From Steinernema hermaphroditum (taxonomy: Eukaryota > Nematoda > Chromadorea > Rhabditida > Steinernematidae), in NCBI GenBank assembly GCA_030435675.1, contig CM059622.1:10044001-10108000 (forward strand): a stretch of DNA of 64,000 nt, read 5' to 3'. Below, in pieces: positions 11,124-21,426 of this stretch. Position numbers and translations under genes: made by a program. A model generated the notes under the pieces. The model saw only the letters and a list, made by a program, of their open reading frames with translations. It made no database searches and had not been told where the DNA came from. The first letter of the stretch is position 1; each line of letters opens with the position of its first letter.

Positions 11124-11856
11124 ATGTCGAGTGCCTTGCTGTACATAGTCAGTTGTTATCTCGTGAAAGGGTATCTAAAGCGTGCATAATTCTAAGTTAA
11201 GGCAGCCAAAGTCACTTAGCGAAAGGGTAATAAAGCTATTTATCTGCTTGCAAACAAGAGAATTCATCTTCCGATGGGATCAGTTCGCTGTCGATCAGTT
11301 CGCGATAAAGTCCCCTCTCGAAGGCGTTTTCCCAAGAGCCTGAGAGCACGACGGGACGCAAATGTAAATATAGCCGCGAGAGACGCGTCCATCGCAGAAA
11401 AGCGCCAATGGTGATGAGGGCCTTTTGAGCTGTCGAAAATGGGCCAGGAGGGTATCCGGAAGGGTTCTGAACGAGATAGTGGCAGGTCCTCATTTTGTTT
11501 TGCCTTCTTGGCGCTTTCGACGACAAAGGTCATTTTATTGTTAAACCGTTCTGCCCTATTGTATGTATATCCCCGTAGTGCAGACGCTTGGAGCTGGATA
11601 CTGTATTTTTTGAGCATCGAGCTTCTGAAAACTCGAAGGCTCGGATACCGCGATCTCAATAAATGCTGGCCTCAGTGTCAACGAGCGTTTACAAACAGGA
11701 CTACAAGTCTGCACACACAAGATCAGAACTACAGTATCAATCGAGCAAACGCCAAGCAAACATATCAAGAATATCGTACAGTTACAGTTACATACAGAGT
11801 CATGCGGGTTGCTCTCGTTATCAAAACGCTTTCTCTACAGTAATCCACTTCTGGCC
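11124..11856. other. Intergenic between CPD-like and CARP genes; one doubtful minus ORF
   Basis: The CPD 3' tail and its poly(A) signal occupy the left end. Minus-strand ORFs at 11236-11526 and 11264-11659 overlap each other in different frames. Neither shows a domain, a signal peptide or a plausible splice plan, so I do not call a gene. Nothing else was recognised. Confidence 0.4.
11229..11234 (+). terminator. Poly(A) signal AATAAA of the CPD-like gene
   Basis: Lies 106 nt after the stop codon. Confidence 0.7.
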
Positions 11857-12949
11857 TCAGGGAAGCTCGCTCTGGGCGACGCTGCGGAAGGAGGAGCGGA
11901 CGATGCGCGAGTTGAGCGACTGGACGGCGCGCATCGGATTCATCTTCTTCTCCACTTCGTCCTCGGCGCGACTCTCGCGGAGTTCGCGCAGTTTGTCCAG
12001 CTGAAGGGACTAATTACGGCAGGACTACGGTAGCGCACCTGTCCCGAAGAGATAGGGATGGCGGCGCGAAAGACGATCCACTTGACATCCTCGCGGAAGG
12101 ACTCCGTGGTCTCGGAACCCTCGTAGAACCAAAACTCCTTGTTCTTCTCTGAAGAGGGACCTTTAGGGGAAAGAACTTCTACCGTACCGCTGTTCGGGAT
12201 CATCTGGGAGAACTTGAAGGAGTGCATGCCTGACCGCGAGCCGTTGTAGAGAACGTTGCTGAGTATCTTCGTCAACGGGATGAAGTTCAGGTTGTCGTCG
12301 TGGGACTCATTGAGGAATACGGCGAGTGCCAAGACCCCGTTGGGTTGTTTTAGTGCCGCCTCCATGGTGGGGTACTGTAGATTACGGTGGATGAAGTGGA
12401 GTTCGCCACCGTAGCCGACCCCACCGACCGTGTGGAGAGAGCCGTTCATCGGCTCTGAATGTGAGTGAGCGAGGCCCGGAAGAGAGCGCTACCTGTGCCG
12501 AAGTGGATGTTGACGGCCTGGAGATGGAACTTCTCTTCGGGCAGAAAGGAGACGGTGAGGTCGACGGACCCGGTGTCGGGGTACTGTATCTGGAGACAGC
12601 GCCCGATGTTGGCCAATGTGAGCTGGCAGGTCTCGTCATAGTGGAAGCTGAAACGCGATCCTGGGCCCTAAACGGCTAGTAGTGCCCACTTGAAAGTCGC
12701 GTTCTCCAGCGCCGGATCGAAAGCCGTGTGGGCGGGCAAGAGGTCCACGGGTGACTGCTTGCGGTCCACGCGGACCGGAAGGATCTTGCCCAGAGAGTCT
12801 ATCTGCTGGGTGCACTTGTTGATGATGGGCACGATGCCCTGGGTGGCCTTGGAGGCCTGCTCCACCACCTGCGTCACGTGCGGCTTCAGGGCCTGCATCT
12901 GGGCAGTCACTTGGGCCATCTGCTGCTGAAGTTGACCGAGGAACGCCAT
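11857..12949 (-). CDS. Carbonic anhydrase-related protein, predicted acatalytic, no signal peptide
   Basis: Alpha-carbonic anhydrase fold. Exons: 12690-12949, 12493-12647, 12039-12454 and 11857-12000 (324 aa); introns 38-42 nt. Family landmarks are R-K-Q-S-P-V-D-L, N-I-G-R-C-L-Q-I-Q-Y, N-I-H-F-G-T, G-S-L-H-T-V, G-E-L-H-F-I-H-R-N and the late V-K-W-I-V-F. In active enzymes zinc is held by three His (94, 96 and 119). Here the position of His94 reads Asn (V-N-I-H-F), while His96 and His119 remain, so CO2 hydration is unlikely. E-L-H-F-I-H-R-N and A-L-K-Q-P-N-G recall CARP-X/XI. The first 60 residues are amphipathic and Gln-rich, and I see no signal peptide, unlike secreted CARP-X. A shorter intron-1 choice leaves a TAG in frame; the 42-nt intron ending TTTCAG at 12648 resolves it. 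Confidence 0.85.
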
Positions 12950-14100
12950 CGCCCTGCGTGTCTGAAGACGCCAAACGACTCCAATTTGAATAATTCACCG
13001 AAAAGAGGCTAATTGCGCGCGCGGATGAAGTAAGCGGCAGAGAAGAGGCGCACGCCTGAGGACCCCTCCGGCCGGGGAGGGGCCGCAGCTCGGCAATGAC
13101 GGTAATGTATAGGCATGTTTTGAGCTGACCTGGCAATCTCCAGGCGAAGTGCCCAATTGGGAAGTTTGCAGGAAGGTCTGCACCGCCTAAAAGGGGGTCG
13201 GAGCGATCCGCTAGAAGCGCACGTGAGGGAACAATCGGATTGCACGCAAGGGTGCGGCTCGAGAGATTTATACGTCTCTCCTCGGGAAGGCGGCTCGGAA
13301 TAATGGCGCGCTTTGGCACCCTCCGGCAGAGCCGAATCGCTGGCCGGCGAGCAAGGCGGCCGGGGAAGAAAAAGTTCTCCATTTTGAGTAAAGGTGCGCG
13401 GAGATCGATACTCCGCCTTTCCAACTATGGACTCCCCCTGAAGGGAGGAATCCCTTCAAATTTCACTCTGGGGAACCTGAAACGGGCCAGAAATAGGCAG
13501 TAACTCGGGACGAGGGATTAGCGCCGGAGACGGAAGGGAAAACAGCGATTTGAGCGCTGCCTCGCCTAACCGAATTCATTCGCGTAATTGCTTTCTCCGT
13601 TTTGGCACTCCGAAGTTGAGCGCCGAGCGACAGCTCATTGATTTCCCATAAAACCGGGATGCCTCCGGCATACCCACCGACAGACGGATAAGCAGGATAG
13701 GTACGGCAATCCTTCCTCTACGTGGGCCTTGTTTTTGAGCGATTCTTTTCAAACTCCCAGAGCGCCGAAGTCGGCGAAAGAATTATAATTTATGCGAATG
13801 CGAGGAAAGCGTCTGCTTCGGGAGGAAAACAAACGAAAACGTCCGTGTTTGTTCATAAGAAATGGACAGTTGAAGACAATCCTCCTTTCTGAGGTAAATG
13901 CTGCTGAAGTGGGAAAATAAGTGAAGGAGCGTGTCGAGAAGGGACTCTTAAGAACAATGGATGTGGACAGTGAGGGCTGATTTGTCTCGGGAGCACAGTA
14001 GAAAAAACAGAACTTGCACTTTAGTCCTAATGAGACCAAGAAGTTGTGTCCCTCTTGGCGACAAGAAAGGGGCGATGAATAAAGCACGGAAACAGCGAAG
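12950..14100. other. Intergenic, no gene seen
   Basis: GC-rich DNA upstream of the CARP gene. Open frames on both strands (for example 13240-13503 plus) are arginine-rich mirror frames without domain features. No tRNA or repeat recognised. Confidence 0.4.
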
Positions 14101-14109
14101 GTACTAGGA

Positions 14110-14214
14110 CATTTGCGCCCCAGACACTTGCGCCCCAGACATTTGCGCCCCAGACACTTGCGCCCCAGACATTTGCGCCCCAGACATTTGCGCCCCGGAC
14201 ACTTGCGCCCCAAA
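14110..14214. repeat. 15-bp minisatellite, seven units (left arm)
   Basis: Tandem units alternate ACATTTGCGCCCCAG and ACACTTGCGCCCCAG; the last copies degenerate to CCGG and CCAA endings. The alternation of two variants suggests a 30-bp higher-order unit. Confidence 0.9.
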
Positions 14215-14462
14215 CAACGTCTTCAGGGAAAACGCGGTGGCACCTTTCTGACGGTACCCACCGCGGTTTTCACTCCTTGTTGATACATGCAAATGTATAC
14301 GATGTGTTCAGAGTTTTCATATTCATGTCTAGACATCTGAGGTTGAAGCGAGCTTATATGCTCTTTGCATATGTCCCAGACCTAGGCTTGGCTTAGGCTT
14401 ACACGATTTACACGATTTATCTTCCCGAATCAACGGCTTACGCCGTGCAGGACGTCTCATAT

Positions 14463-14825
14463 ATGCACAAAGAAGAACAGAGTCAGACCGTGGTCGCTGA
14501 TTTTTTCTGATTTCGGTGGAGCAGACGAATCCGAATAGAATGCAGCGTTCCCATTAGTTTGCACGGGTATCGAAGTCGTGAAGAGCTGATTCCGGAAGTG
14601 GAATAGCGGTGGAGCAGAGCCAACGGAGCGGAGAGTCATCTTCGGTTCGGCTGGCCGCGCGGACTTCGGAGTTGCAACGCTTCTTCGGCTTCTCTGGCGG
14701 CGCGGGTAGAGTCGGGCGGTCGTGACAGGCTTTTTGGCGAGACGGTGGAACTACGGCTCCCTGGTGTTCCAGGCCTTCTGGGAGCCGGGGCGATCATTGC
14801 GCCAACAACGACGGCCGAGAACGAC
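14463..14825. repeat. Dispersed repeat, copy 1 (inside the foldback loop)
   Basis: Begins TGCACAAAGAAGAAC and ends near GGGGCGATCATTGCGCC followed by AACAACGACGGCC. The same order of landmarks recurs at 61011-61310, with divergent sequence between. No coding capacity recognised. A further weak inverted match lies near 15850-15920. Confidence 0.5.
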
Positions 14826-15316
14826 CGCTCACTCAACTCATTCGGCTCAGACAGCCTCAGAGAGAGAGCGAGTGGACGACCCGACCGATCGCTGGGGGCA
14901 CAAATGAAAGACCAAGCGAGCATTGCAGGCGAGCTAAGCGAGCCCAGTATTCATTTTCGTGCAAGGGCTAATATCCAGGCTTGACTTAGGCTCGAGCCTA
15001 GAGCCCTAGCTCTGTTCATTGCTTTTCGGGCTGTTCTAGTTCTTTTACCTATTTGGGAAATCTGTATCCTACCTGTCTCATAAAAGCATTTCACAAAACT
15101 CTGGACTTGTAATTTTGGACGCACGTTGGACCGCAAGGATAGCTACAAAGCGTGCAGCCACACTTTTGCAAAAAAAAACCTAAAAAGTGCTGTGAAATGT
15201 ACGATGTTATATGAGCTGTCCCGGTATGAGCTGTCATCAAACCGAAAAAAGGAGTGAAAACCACGGTGGGTACCGTCAGAAAGGTCCCACCACGTTTTCC
15301 CTGAAGACGCTGTTTG

Positions 15317-15435
15317 GGGCGCAAGTGTCCGGGGCGCAAATGTCTGGGGCGCAAATGTCTGGGGCGCAAGTGTCTGGGGCGCAAGTGTCTGGGGCGCAAG
15401 TGTCCGGGGCGCAAATGTCTGGGGCGCAAGTGTCC
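15317..15435. repeat. 15-bp minisatellite, eight units (right arm, inverted)
   Basis: Reverse complement of the left array, with the same two variants (CTGGGGCGCAAATGT and CTGGGGCGCAAGTGT). Copy number differs from the left arm by about one. Confidence 0.9.
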
Positions 15436-15437
15436 CG

Positions 15438-16883
15438 GCACCGAAACGTTGCTGAGAAAGATAAAAAAAAAGCACCATAAAACGCCTGTGCTCGTTTTCA
15501 TGGGTTGTATCTTCCAATAAACATAGAATCGGCAAATCCATTGGCGTGCTTCAATGATTTCCATGTGACCTCCCAGTTTTCAAAAGCTAGAATACATCTG
15601 TTATCCTCCTGTTATCGTTTGTGTCAATACTTCGAAAAGCGATGGTCCAAGCGTTTTTCTGGTCTTTAGGGTAGGGAAACGCATAGTTTAGGTACAACCC
15701 ATGATCTGTAGCTCATGCTAACGTTTTTCGCGCTGTGTCCAATTATCCCCATCGTTTTCAAGTTGACTCTCACTCGTGTCGCGGTGGCGAGCGGTCGGTC
15801 CCTCCGGTCGCTCTCTGAGCGTCGGGTTGGTCAGACAGCAAACCCTGTGGCAGCTGTGACTGTTCCGGCTTCCAGAGGGAATTGGGACACCCGGAAGCCG
15901 TAGTCCCACCACCGCTGACAACAAGATGTTTGACGCCAGGAATCCGACGCCCGACGCTGCGTGAGATGTCATCCCGAAGGTCGCTGACGCTCTGAGGACC
16001 AGCGAAGACGCAACTCCCGGAACTCGCGCCAGAGATGAAGTCGTCTGTCAGACATCCTCTGTTTGTCTATTTTCGGTGTCGCGCAAGGCATAATGCCTTT
16101 GATTCGCGAAATAAAGTCGTGAAATAAAGTCGTGAAAGTCGTAAGTCGTTTTCAAGTTATGCACAAATTAAGAATAGATGATTTTCGCCTGAACTTTACG
16201 GAACTTTCGGGCAGTATTCATTACAATTTGTGATTTTCAATATTCGACACTTATCGGGATTCGGCTACATGTCTTCTTTCGGACAGTACTTGGCGAAGAA
16301 CTTCTGTCGCAGATGCGATGGATTTCCCCCATCTTCTGCGACGTTCTATACAGACAGTCTATGTAAACCCTTTAAATAGCCCTGTATTGTCTGGATTGCC
16401 AGTCTCTCGACTAGGTGTAGCATAAATCAGTTGTGTTGCACTTCTCTCTCTCGCTCTAGTTGAACGGGTTGGTCGACCTGTCAACTCCCATTTCAGAACT
16501 CCCCGACAAGACCCGCGTGGCGCTCTTTGGAGTAAAGGCGAGCCGGTGGAGTACACACATATTTCACAACTTCCTCGAACCACAAAATGCATCATGCAGC
16601 CATATCCTGGTGACCCAACCACACCGTGCTCCACGATCTGTAACTGAACAGGTTTTCGGGGTGTTGCGTGCACATACAAAGACGCCCCTTTGTCTCCCAA
16701 ATCCGCTTGTTTTGATTATCACCTTCGGCGACGATCCTGAAAACAGGCCGTGTTACCTATTTAAGCCTGCAGCAATCCATTCGGCCGATTCTCCCGAGCG
16801 CCTTCCGACCGATTAAACACGCACCTCCCGACTCGACTCTCCTAGCGCGTCTCCAAGCATTGGCCTCCCTCGATCTCGGCAGA
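15438..16883. other. Intergenic, no gene seen
   Basis: Right flank of the foldback element, up to the SMIM15-like gene. A plus-strand ORF at 16460-16816 has no recognised features. A short weak inverted match to the 14740-14790 region occurs near 15850-15920. Confidence 0.4.
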
Positions 16884-17244
16884 ATGGTCGACCTCAGCAC
16901 CGGCGTCTTCAACCAGTCCATCGACAATACCGTCTTCATTCTACCGGCGGTCGTCATCGCCCTCGTCATGGGTGCGTTTCCCCTTTGATTCTAGAGTTTT
17001 CAAGGCATATTTCGACTTCAAAAACCCAAAAAACGCCTCAAAAGCCGCCACTTAACACTGATTTATTTATCAAGTCCACTTTTTATTCGTATGATCCTGA
17101 TTTGTGCACCATATCCCGGGATTTGCCCACTTCTCAGCGACTCTTCCAGGATTCGTCTCGTTCAAACTTAAGACGGCGATCCAGGCGAAGCAGCTGAAGA
17201 AGGAATCGAAGAAGAGACGTCGCGAGGAGCGGAAACACATATAG
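16884..17244 (+). CDS. Small integral membrane protein, SMIM15-like (60 aa)
   Basis: Exons 16884-16971 and 17150-17244 join in phase to give 60 residues. The single hydrophobic segment V-F-I-L-P-A-V-V-I-A-L-V-M-G is followed by F-K-L and then a Lys/Arg-rich helix (K-Q-L-K-K-E-S-K-K-R-R-R-E-E-R-K). Topology and basic tail resemble SMIM15, but the N-terminus differs and length is slightly shorter, so the family call is tentative. Its 178-nt intron is long for this genome. It lies 149 bp upstream of BBS9 on the same strand, a spacing compatible with a two-gene operon if trans-splicing occurs here. Confidence 0.6.
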
Positions 17245-17336
17245 GATCTGAGAGTGTTCGGTGTGTACGGATAAAAGAGATGTGAGCGGGCCAAACGGGG
17301 AATCGACGGTCATTCGATGCAATTATCGATGCGGTC

Positions 17337-17350
17337 GTCGCCTTGGCGAC
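17337..17350 (+). promoter_or_regulatory. Candidate X-box (RFX binding site) of BBS9
   Basis: GTCGCCTTGGCGAC is a 14-bp imperfect palindrome that fits the RYYNYY-NN-RRNRAC pattern of X-boxes bound by RFX factors. It ends 43 bp before the BBS9 ATG, and ciliary genes commonly carry an X-box just upstream. The central TT instead of AT is tolerated in known sites. Confidence 0.5.
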
Positions 17351-17393
17351 AGCGCTTTCACAATCCTTTCGGCGCTTTGGTTCGTTCGAGGAC

Positions 17394-20300
17394 ATGTCGC
17401 TGTTTCGGGTGCAGGAATGGTACTCCACCGAAGTCGAAGGTGCCTCTTCGGTGGCCGTCGTGCAGCTCTTCGGATGTAGAGGTGAGGCGCAGAGGGGGCG
17501 AGTCAGAGTCCAGAGGCTCTTCAGATCAGATCGTCATCGGGAGTCCGTCGGGGAGCGTCGCCATTCTGGACCCCGGGGGAAAGGTGGAGGGCCGCCAGGA
17601 AATGGGTCTTCTCATGGAGCAGAGCTTCGCGGAGCCCGTCATCGGCGTCTGCGTGGGCAGCTTCATCAAGAACCTCGACGTCCCCACCATCGCCGTCCTC
17701 CATCCCCGATCCATTCGGTTCTGTCGCCTCAAAAGTGGTGAGTTAGGGACAGTTCCTCATTTGTTGCGCTTTCTTTCGCAGATGAAGGGCACAGATGCGG
17801 CCCGGATGCACGCTTAATCTGCATGTACTTTGCGCGACTTCAGAGAACAACGACTCGCACCGCCTGGACTCGATGTTCGAACACAAACTGCCCTTTGTGG
17901 CGTACAACATGTGCCACGGCACCTTCGGCCGCTCCGCCAACGACCAGGTGTGCGTACAGAGCCTCAACTGCGCCCTGGCCATCTACGAGGCCGAGCACCA
18001 CGTTTTCACGCGCACCGTCGTCAACGCCATGCATCCGGGACCGCTCGCTTACTCGCCCCAAGGCGAACTCATAGTGATTGCCTCGGGCCACACACTCTCC
18101 CTCATCAAGTTCCAGGCCCTAGCCGTGGCCAGCAACACCGGCCAGGGCAAAAAGCTCTCCGTCGACTGGGCCTTCGAACTTGGTGACACCGCCGTCGACA
18201 TCGCCATCCTCAGCGAGGCTGCGCACCCCGCCATCGCCGTCCTCTGTCGCCGTACCGTCTTCTGCTTCTCCCCCCTCGGCAGGATGTACTTCATGTTCAG
18301 GATGGAAACCGTCGCCGTCTCCTTCCTCCTCTATCACAGCTGTACGCACAGACGAGAGGTATACGGTAGTGAAGGGAGCTGTTCAGCCTCAGACCCACGA
18401 ATCCAAATGTGCATCTCGACGAGCACACAGACGCTCCTCTTCTACTCGTTCAACCAGACGGCGACACACCCTAACGCGCCTTTGAGGCTCGCCTGGTCCT
18501 CCCAGGTCGACTTCGTCGTCTCCCGCATCGCCATGTGCTCCTTCAGGTGTGGCTTTTTTGAGTTATCCTTGATCGGTGCATTCCACAAGAGTCTCCACAG
18601 AGATCTATAAGTCGAGTCCCCAATGATGGTCCATAAACAAAACGGAGACGAAGTGGTGCCACAGAGTTGGTAAACGACTTGGACTCATTTTATAGATGGA
18701 AAACAAATGAAAACGATTCGTCACTTTGCTTTCCAAACGACATTCTGTTTTGCAGCTGAGGCAGATGGCCTCCAAGTGACCCCGAAATAGGATGGCACCC
18801 CCTTTTCAGTCACGGAATTTCGCTTTGTGGAACTCAGCCATAGAGACTCTGGGCATTTGTGACTAAGCGTGCAGGCGAGACACATTTCTCGTGTGAAGGG
18901 CTTTCCTGCACGTATGTGGCGACAACGCATCACGGCGACCTTTGCAGCAACAGTCTTCGGTGCCTCCTGGGCCTACTCTCTCCGGAGGGGAAACTGAGCA
19001 TCGTGTATCTGGGGACGGAGCCTTCGCTCTACAGATTCCCGGACACAGAGACGCGCTATATCGACTTCCAGGCCAAAAGGAAGGAGCTCGGGGAGCTAGA
19101 GAAGATGATCAGGAAAGCGGCCAAGAACAGCAAAGGTGCGTCCGCTTCTGCTGGGAAGATTGATCGGAGAGGTTGCAGAGTTCGAGAGGAACATTAAGTT
19201 CAAGATCTATCACTCCGTGCACCCGCTCGACTCGCAGAGCGTAAGTTATCCCAGGCGATTAGGGCTAATTGATCTCTGCAGGGCGCTTATGATTCTCTCG
19301 AATCGGTGCCATCACTCACCGTTGATGTGGAGGTCGAGGCGGCGATGGGAAAACAGATTTTCTTGGACTTCAGCAGCCACCTCTTCTCACAGGAGACCCA
19401 CTTCGCCCTCGAAAATAGTGAGATCCCAATCCAGATGTCCACACAGAGTTCCTTCCAGCCGAACGAATGATTACGGTAACCCTCTTCGTCAAGGAGCGTC
19501 CCGTGAGGGATCTAAGGTGCACGATAACGGCCACAACCTCGGCGGCAGGTAAAGCGAGCCGTCCTGATGCCAATAACGATTTGTGTAGAGTCCTGTATGC
19601 TCGAGTTCAAGGTGCCTCTGGCGCTGACGTGTCGCCTCGTCGCCTCCATCCGCTCGGCGCTCATCAAGCTGACCATTAGCTCCACGGAGTCCTGCATCGA
19701 CCTCGGCAAGCTCTACCCAGGTACTCTGTCCTCCATATGGCCAACGTTACCTTCCTAGAGTTCGACGTCAACAATCAGTCCTCCATCGGCTTCCAGCCCT
19801 ACTGCGCGAGGCCCGACGCCGTCGTCTCCGTCTTCACAGCTGCCAAATCAAGTGAAGCCGCTGCCCCCAGTCCGCAAATAAACGATGTTTCAGATAGATA
19901 CCGTATCCAGTCGGACCGCTTCGATCACCTCTTCATGATCGTCGATGACCTCGTCGAGCGCATCCGTCAGTTCCAGCCCAACTCGCGCTTCGAATGCGTC
20001 GTCCCCTTCGACAGCGTCATGGTCGGCGTCGAGAGATTCGCCGAGGTAATCCCGCGATGCTTTGCCATCTCCCTCCGCCACAAAAAGGGATTCCCCTGAT
20101 CACAACGGGGTTAGTGCCCTTGGAAGTGCAACTCCAGAAGAATCCTTGGGAGCAACCAGACAGATATGTTTTGGGTTTCCCTTTCACTTCCCATAGTGAC
20201 TCACCCCCTTACCGTCCACTGTTCCGATCCGATTTCGTGACTCACCCCAGAGCGCCGCTTGACAATTTGTGTGAGATTCACTTAATGAGGTGTACAAAGG

Positions 20301-21002
20301 CAAAGCAAGCCCTTCCCAGAAATCAAAGGTTCTTTAGCTCGAGGAAAGACGCCTGAAGATGATAGAGACGGTGCAGAAGTCGTCGGTCCAGATGCGGCAT
20401 ATCGAATCGGTCTTCCTGACGCGCCTCAAGGACGTCGATGTGTCATCGCCAACGGTCGACGACGACTTCATCGGGAACCGCCTCCTCACGCAGTACGCCT
20501 ACAACGACGTACTCTCCCTGCTCGACGAGCTGGCGGAGTTGGATGCGCGTCTTGATGACGAGGCGGCCACCCTCGGAGCTGTCTTCAACCTGGCGCGCGC
20601 GGCCCTCGCCATCGACGGCAAAGCGCAACTCCCCGTCGGCGCCTCCATCGCCGAGAACTTCAGGCAACAGGTGAACTCTTACCCCTGGTACAGTCCTAAG
20701 GCGACGTTCAGAAGGTGAGCGATCAGCTGAGCTGGGCGCTCTCCGTGGTGAAGCTCTCCGGGACGGCGAAGGAGGGTTTTTCGCGCATCTCGGAGTCCTC
20801 ACAGCTGAAGCGACAACTGGAGACGCTCTTCGAGAGCGGGGGCGCCCTTCACCCGATCGTCGAAGAGGAGGACGACGAGCTGGAGGCTGAGGCCGAGAAG
20901 GCTGCCGATTTCCTCGCCAACCGCGGCTTCGAGTTCGTACGCTTGGAGACGGGCTCTCTGGTGCCCTCCGCGGGGCCCCGAAACTCCGATCTCGAGGTGT
21001 AG
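17394..21002 (+). CDS. BBS9: BBS9/PTHB1, BBSome core subunit
   Basis: Subunit of the BBSome, which carries membrane cargo in cilia. Thirteen exons: 17394-17481, 17525-17737, 17844-18341, 18387-18546, 18948-19135, 19179-19240, 19282-19417, 19459-19548, 19589-19720, 19759-19851, 19894-20045, 20359-20670 and 20712-21002 (804 aa). M-S-L-F matches the family start. Other landmarks: D-Q-I-V-I-G-S-P-S-G, an N-terminal beta-propeller with P-G-P-L-A-Y-S, the V-Y-L-G-T-E-P-S-L-Y motif, a gamma-adaptin-ear-like region, then R-Y-R-I-Q-S-D-R-F-D-H-L and a helical C-terminus. Most introns are 38-46 nt; those at 18547-18947 and 20046-20358 are larger. The latter may hide a short exon, since orthologues have a little more sequence there. 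Human BBS9 is about 887 aa. Confidence 0.95.
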
Positions 21003-21426
21003 CCACTCTCCCTCCACATGAATGCTCAGAATACTCTATCGAATAAAGCAACAAATGCCACGAGGCGAAACGCGTTCTCCTAACGGTTTATGACCTTTCC
21101 ACCGACGTCTTCAGTCGTTTTTTGGCCCATCAGGGGCTTTGGCGACCTCTCGACGCTATCATCGCTTCGATCTTTGATAACGACCCCTCAGAAGACTTCT
21201 CGGAGACACAAAAACGTGTGGACGATTCTTCGGCTCTTGTGCGTCATCGTTCGAGGAGATCAGATGTCGGCGCCGCCGTTCCTCCGCCTGTAACACAATC
21301 CCTCGGCGCCTTCTGTCGCGAATCCTCGGTTCCGCCCCTCGGCTGCCCCAGCGTGGAGGATCCGCCTCCGCCTCCGGCGACGCGACGACGCGACGTTGGC
21401 GCCAGTCGCCCCTCTGCGACTGCCGA
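21003..21426. other. Intergenic between BBS9 and crossveinless-2
   Basis: Contains the BBS9 3' end and the presumed CV-2 promoter. Open frames here overlap one another in different phases and show no family features. Nothing else recognised. Confidence 0.5.
21042..21047 (+). terminator. Poly(A) signal AATAAA of BBS9
   Basis: Lies 40 nt after the stop codon. Confidence 0.75.

Larger units (their letters stand above)
14110..15437. mobile_element. Foldback-type element with minisatellite-bearing inverted arms
   Basis: The left arm (about 14110-14279) holds seven copies of a 15-bp unit (consensus ACATTTGCGCCCCAG) and then about 60 bp of unique sequence. The right arm (about 15246-15437) is its reverse complement: the same unique block, then eight copies of the unit. 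The arms enclose about 965 bp without a recognised transposase. Tandem repeats inside long inverted termini are the hallmark of Drosophila FB elements; the likeness is architectural, not sequence-based. Translated repeats give monotonous frames (G-R-K-C-L, S-G-A-Q-M) that I regard as non-coding. I could not define target-site duplications. Confidence 0.75.

Noticed and set aside
11236..11659. Overlapping minus-strand ORFs of 96 and 131 codons as a possible gene
   Set aside because: Two frames compete over the same DNA, neither has domain features, and no GT..AG plan joins them; kept only as a note on the intergenic region.
12668..12949. In-frame TAG in the CARP gene taken at first as a nonsense mutation or an 18-22-nt intron
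   Set aside because: A standard 42-nt intron (GTGGGC...TTTCAG) removes the stop and restores a perfect alignment of the fold.
14104..15541. Repetitive ORFs (G-R-K-C-L and S-G-A-Q-M repeats) as a repeat protein
   Set aside because: A 15-bp repeat is open in several frames on both strands; nothing favours translation.
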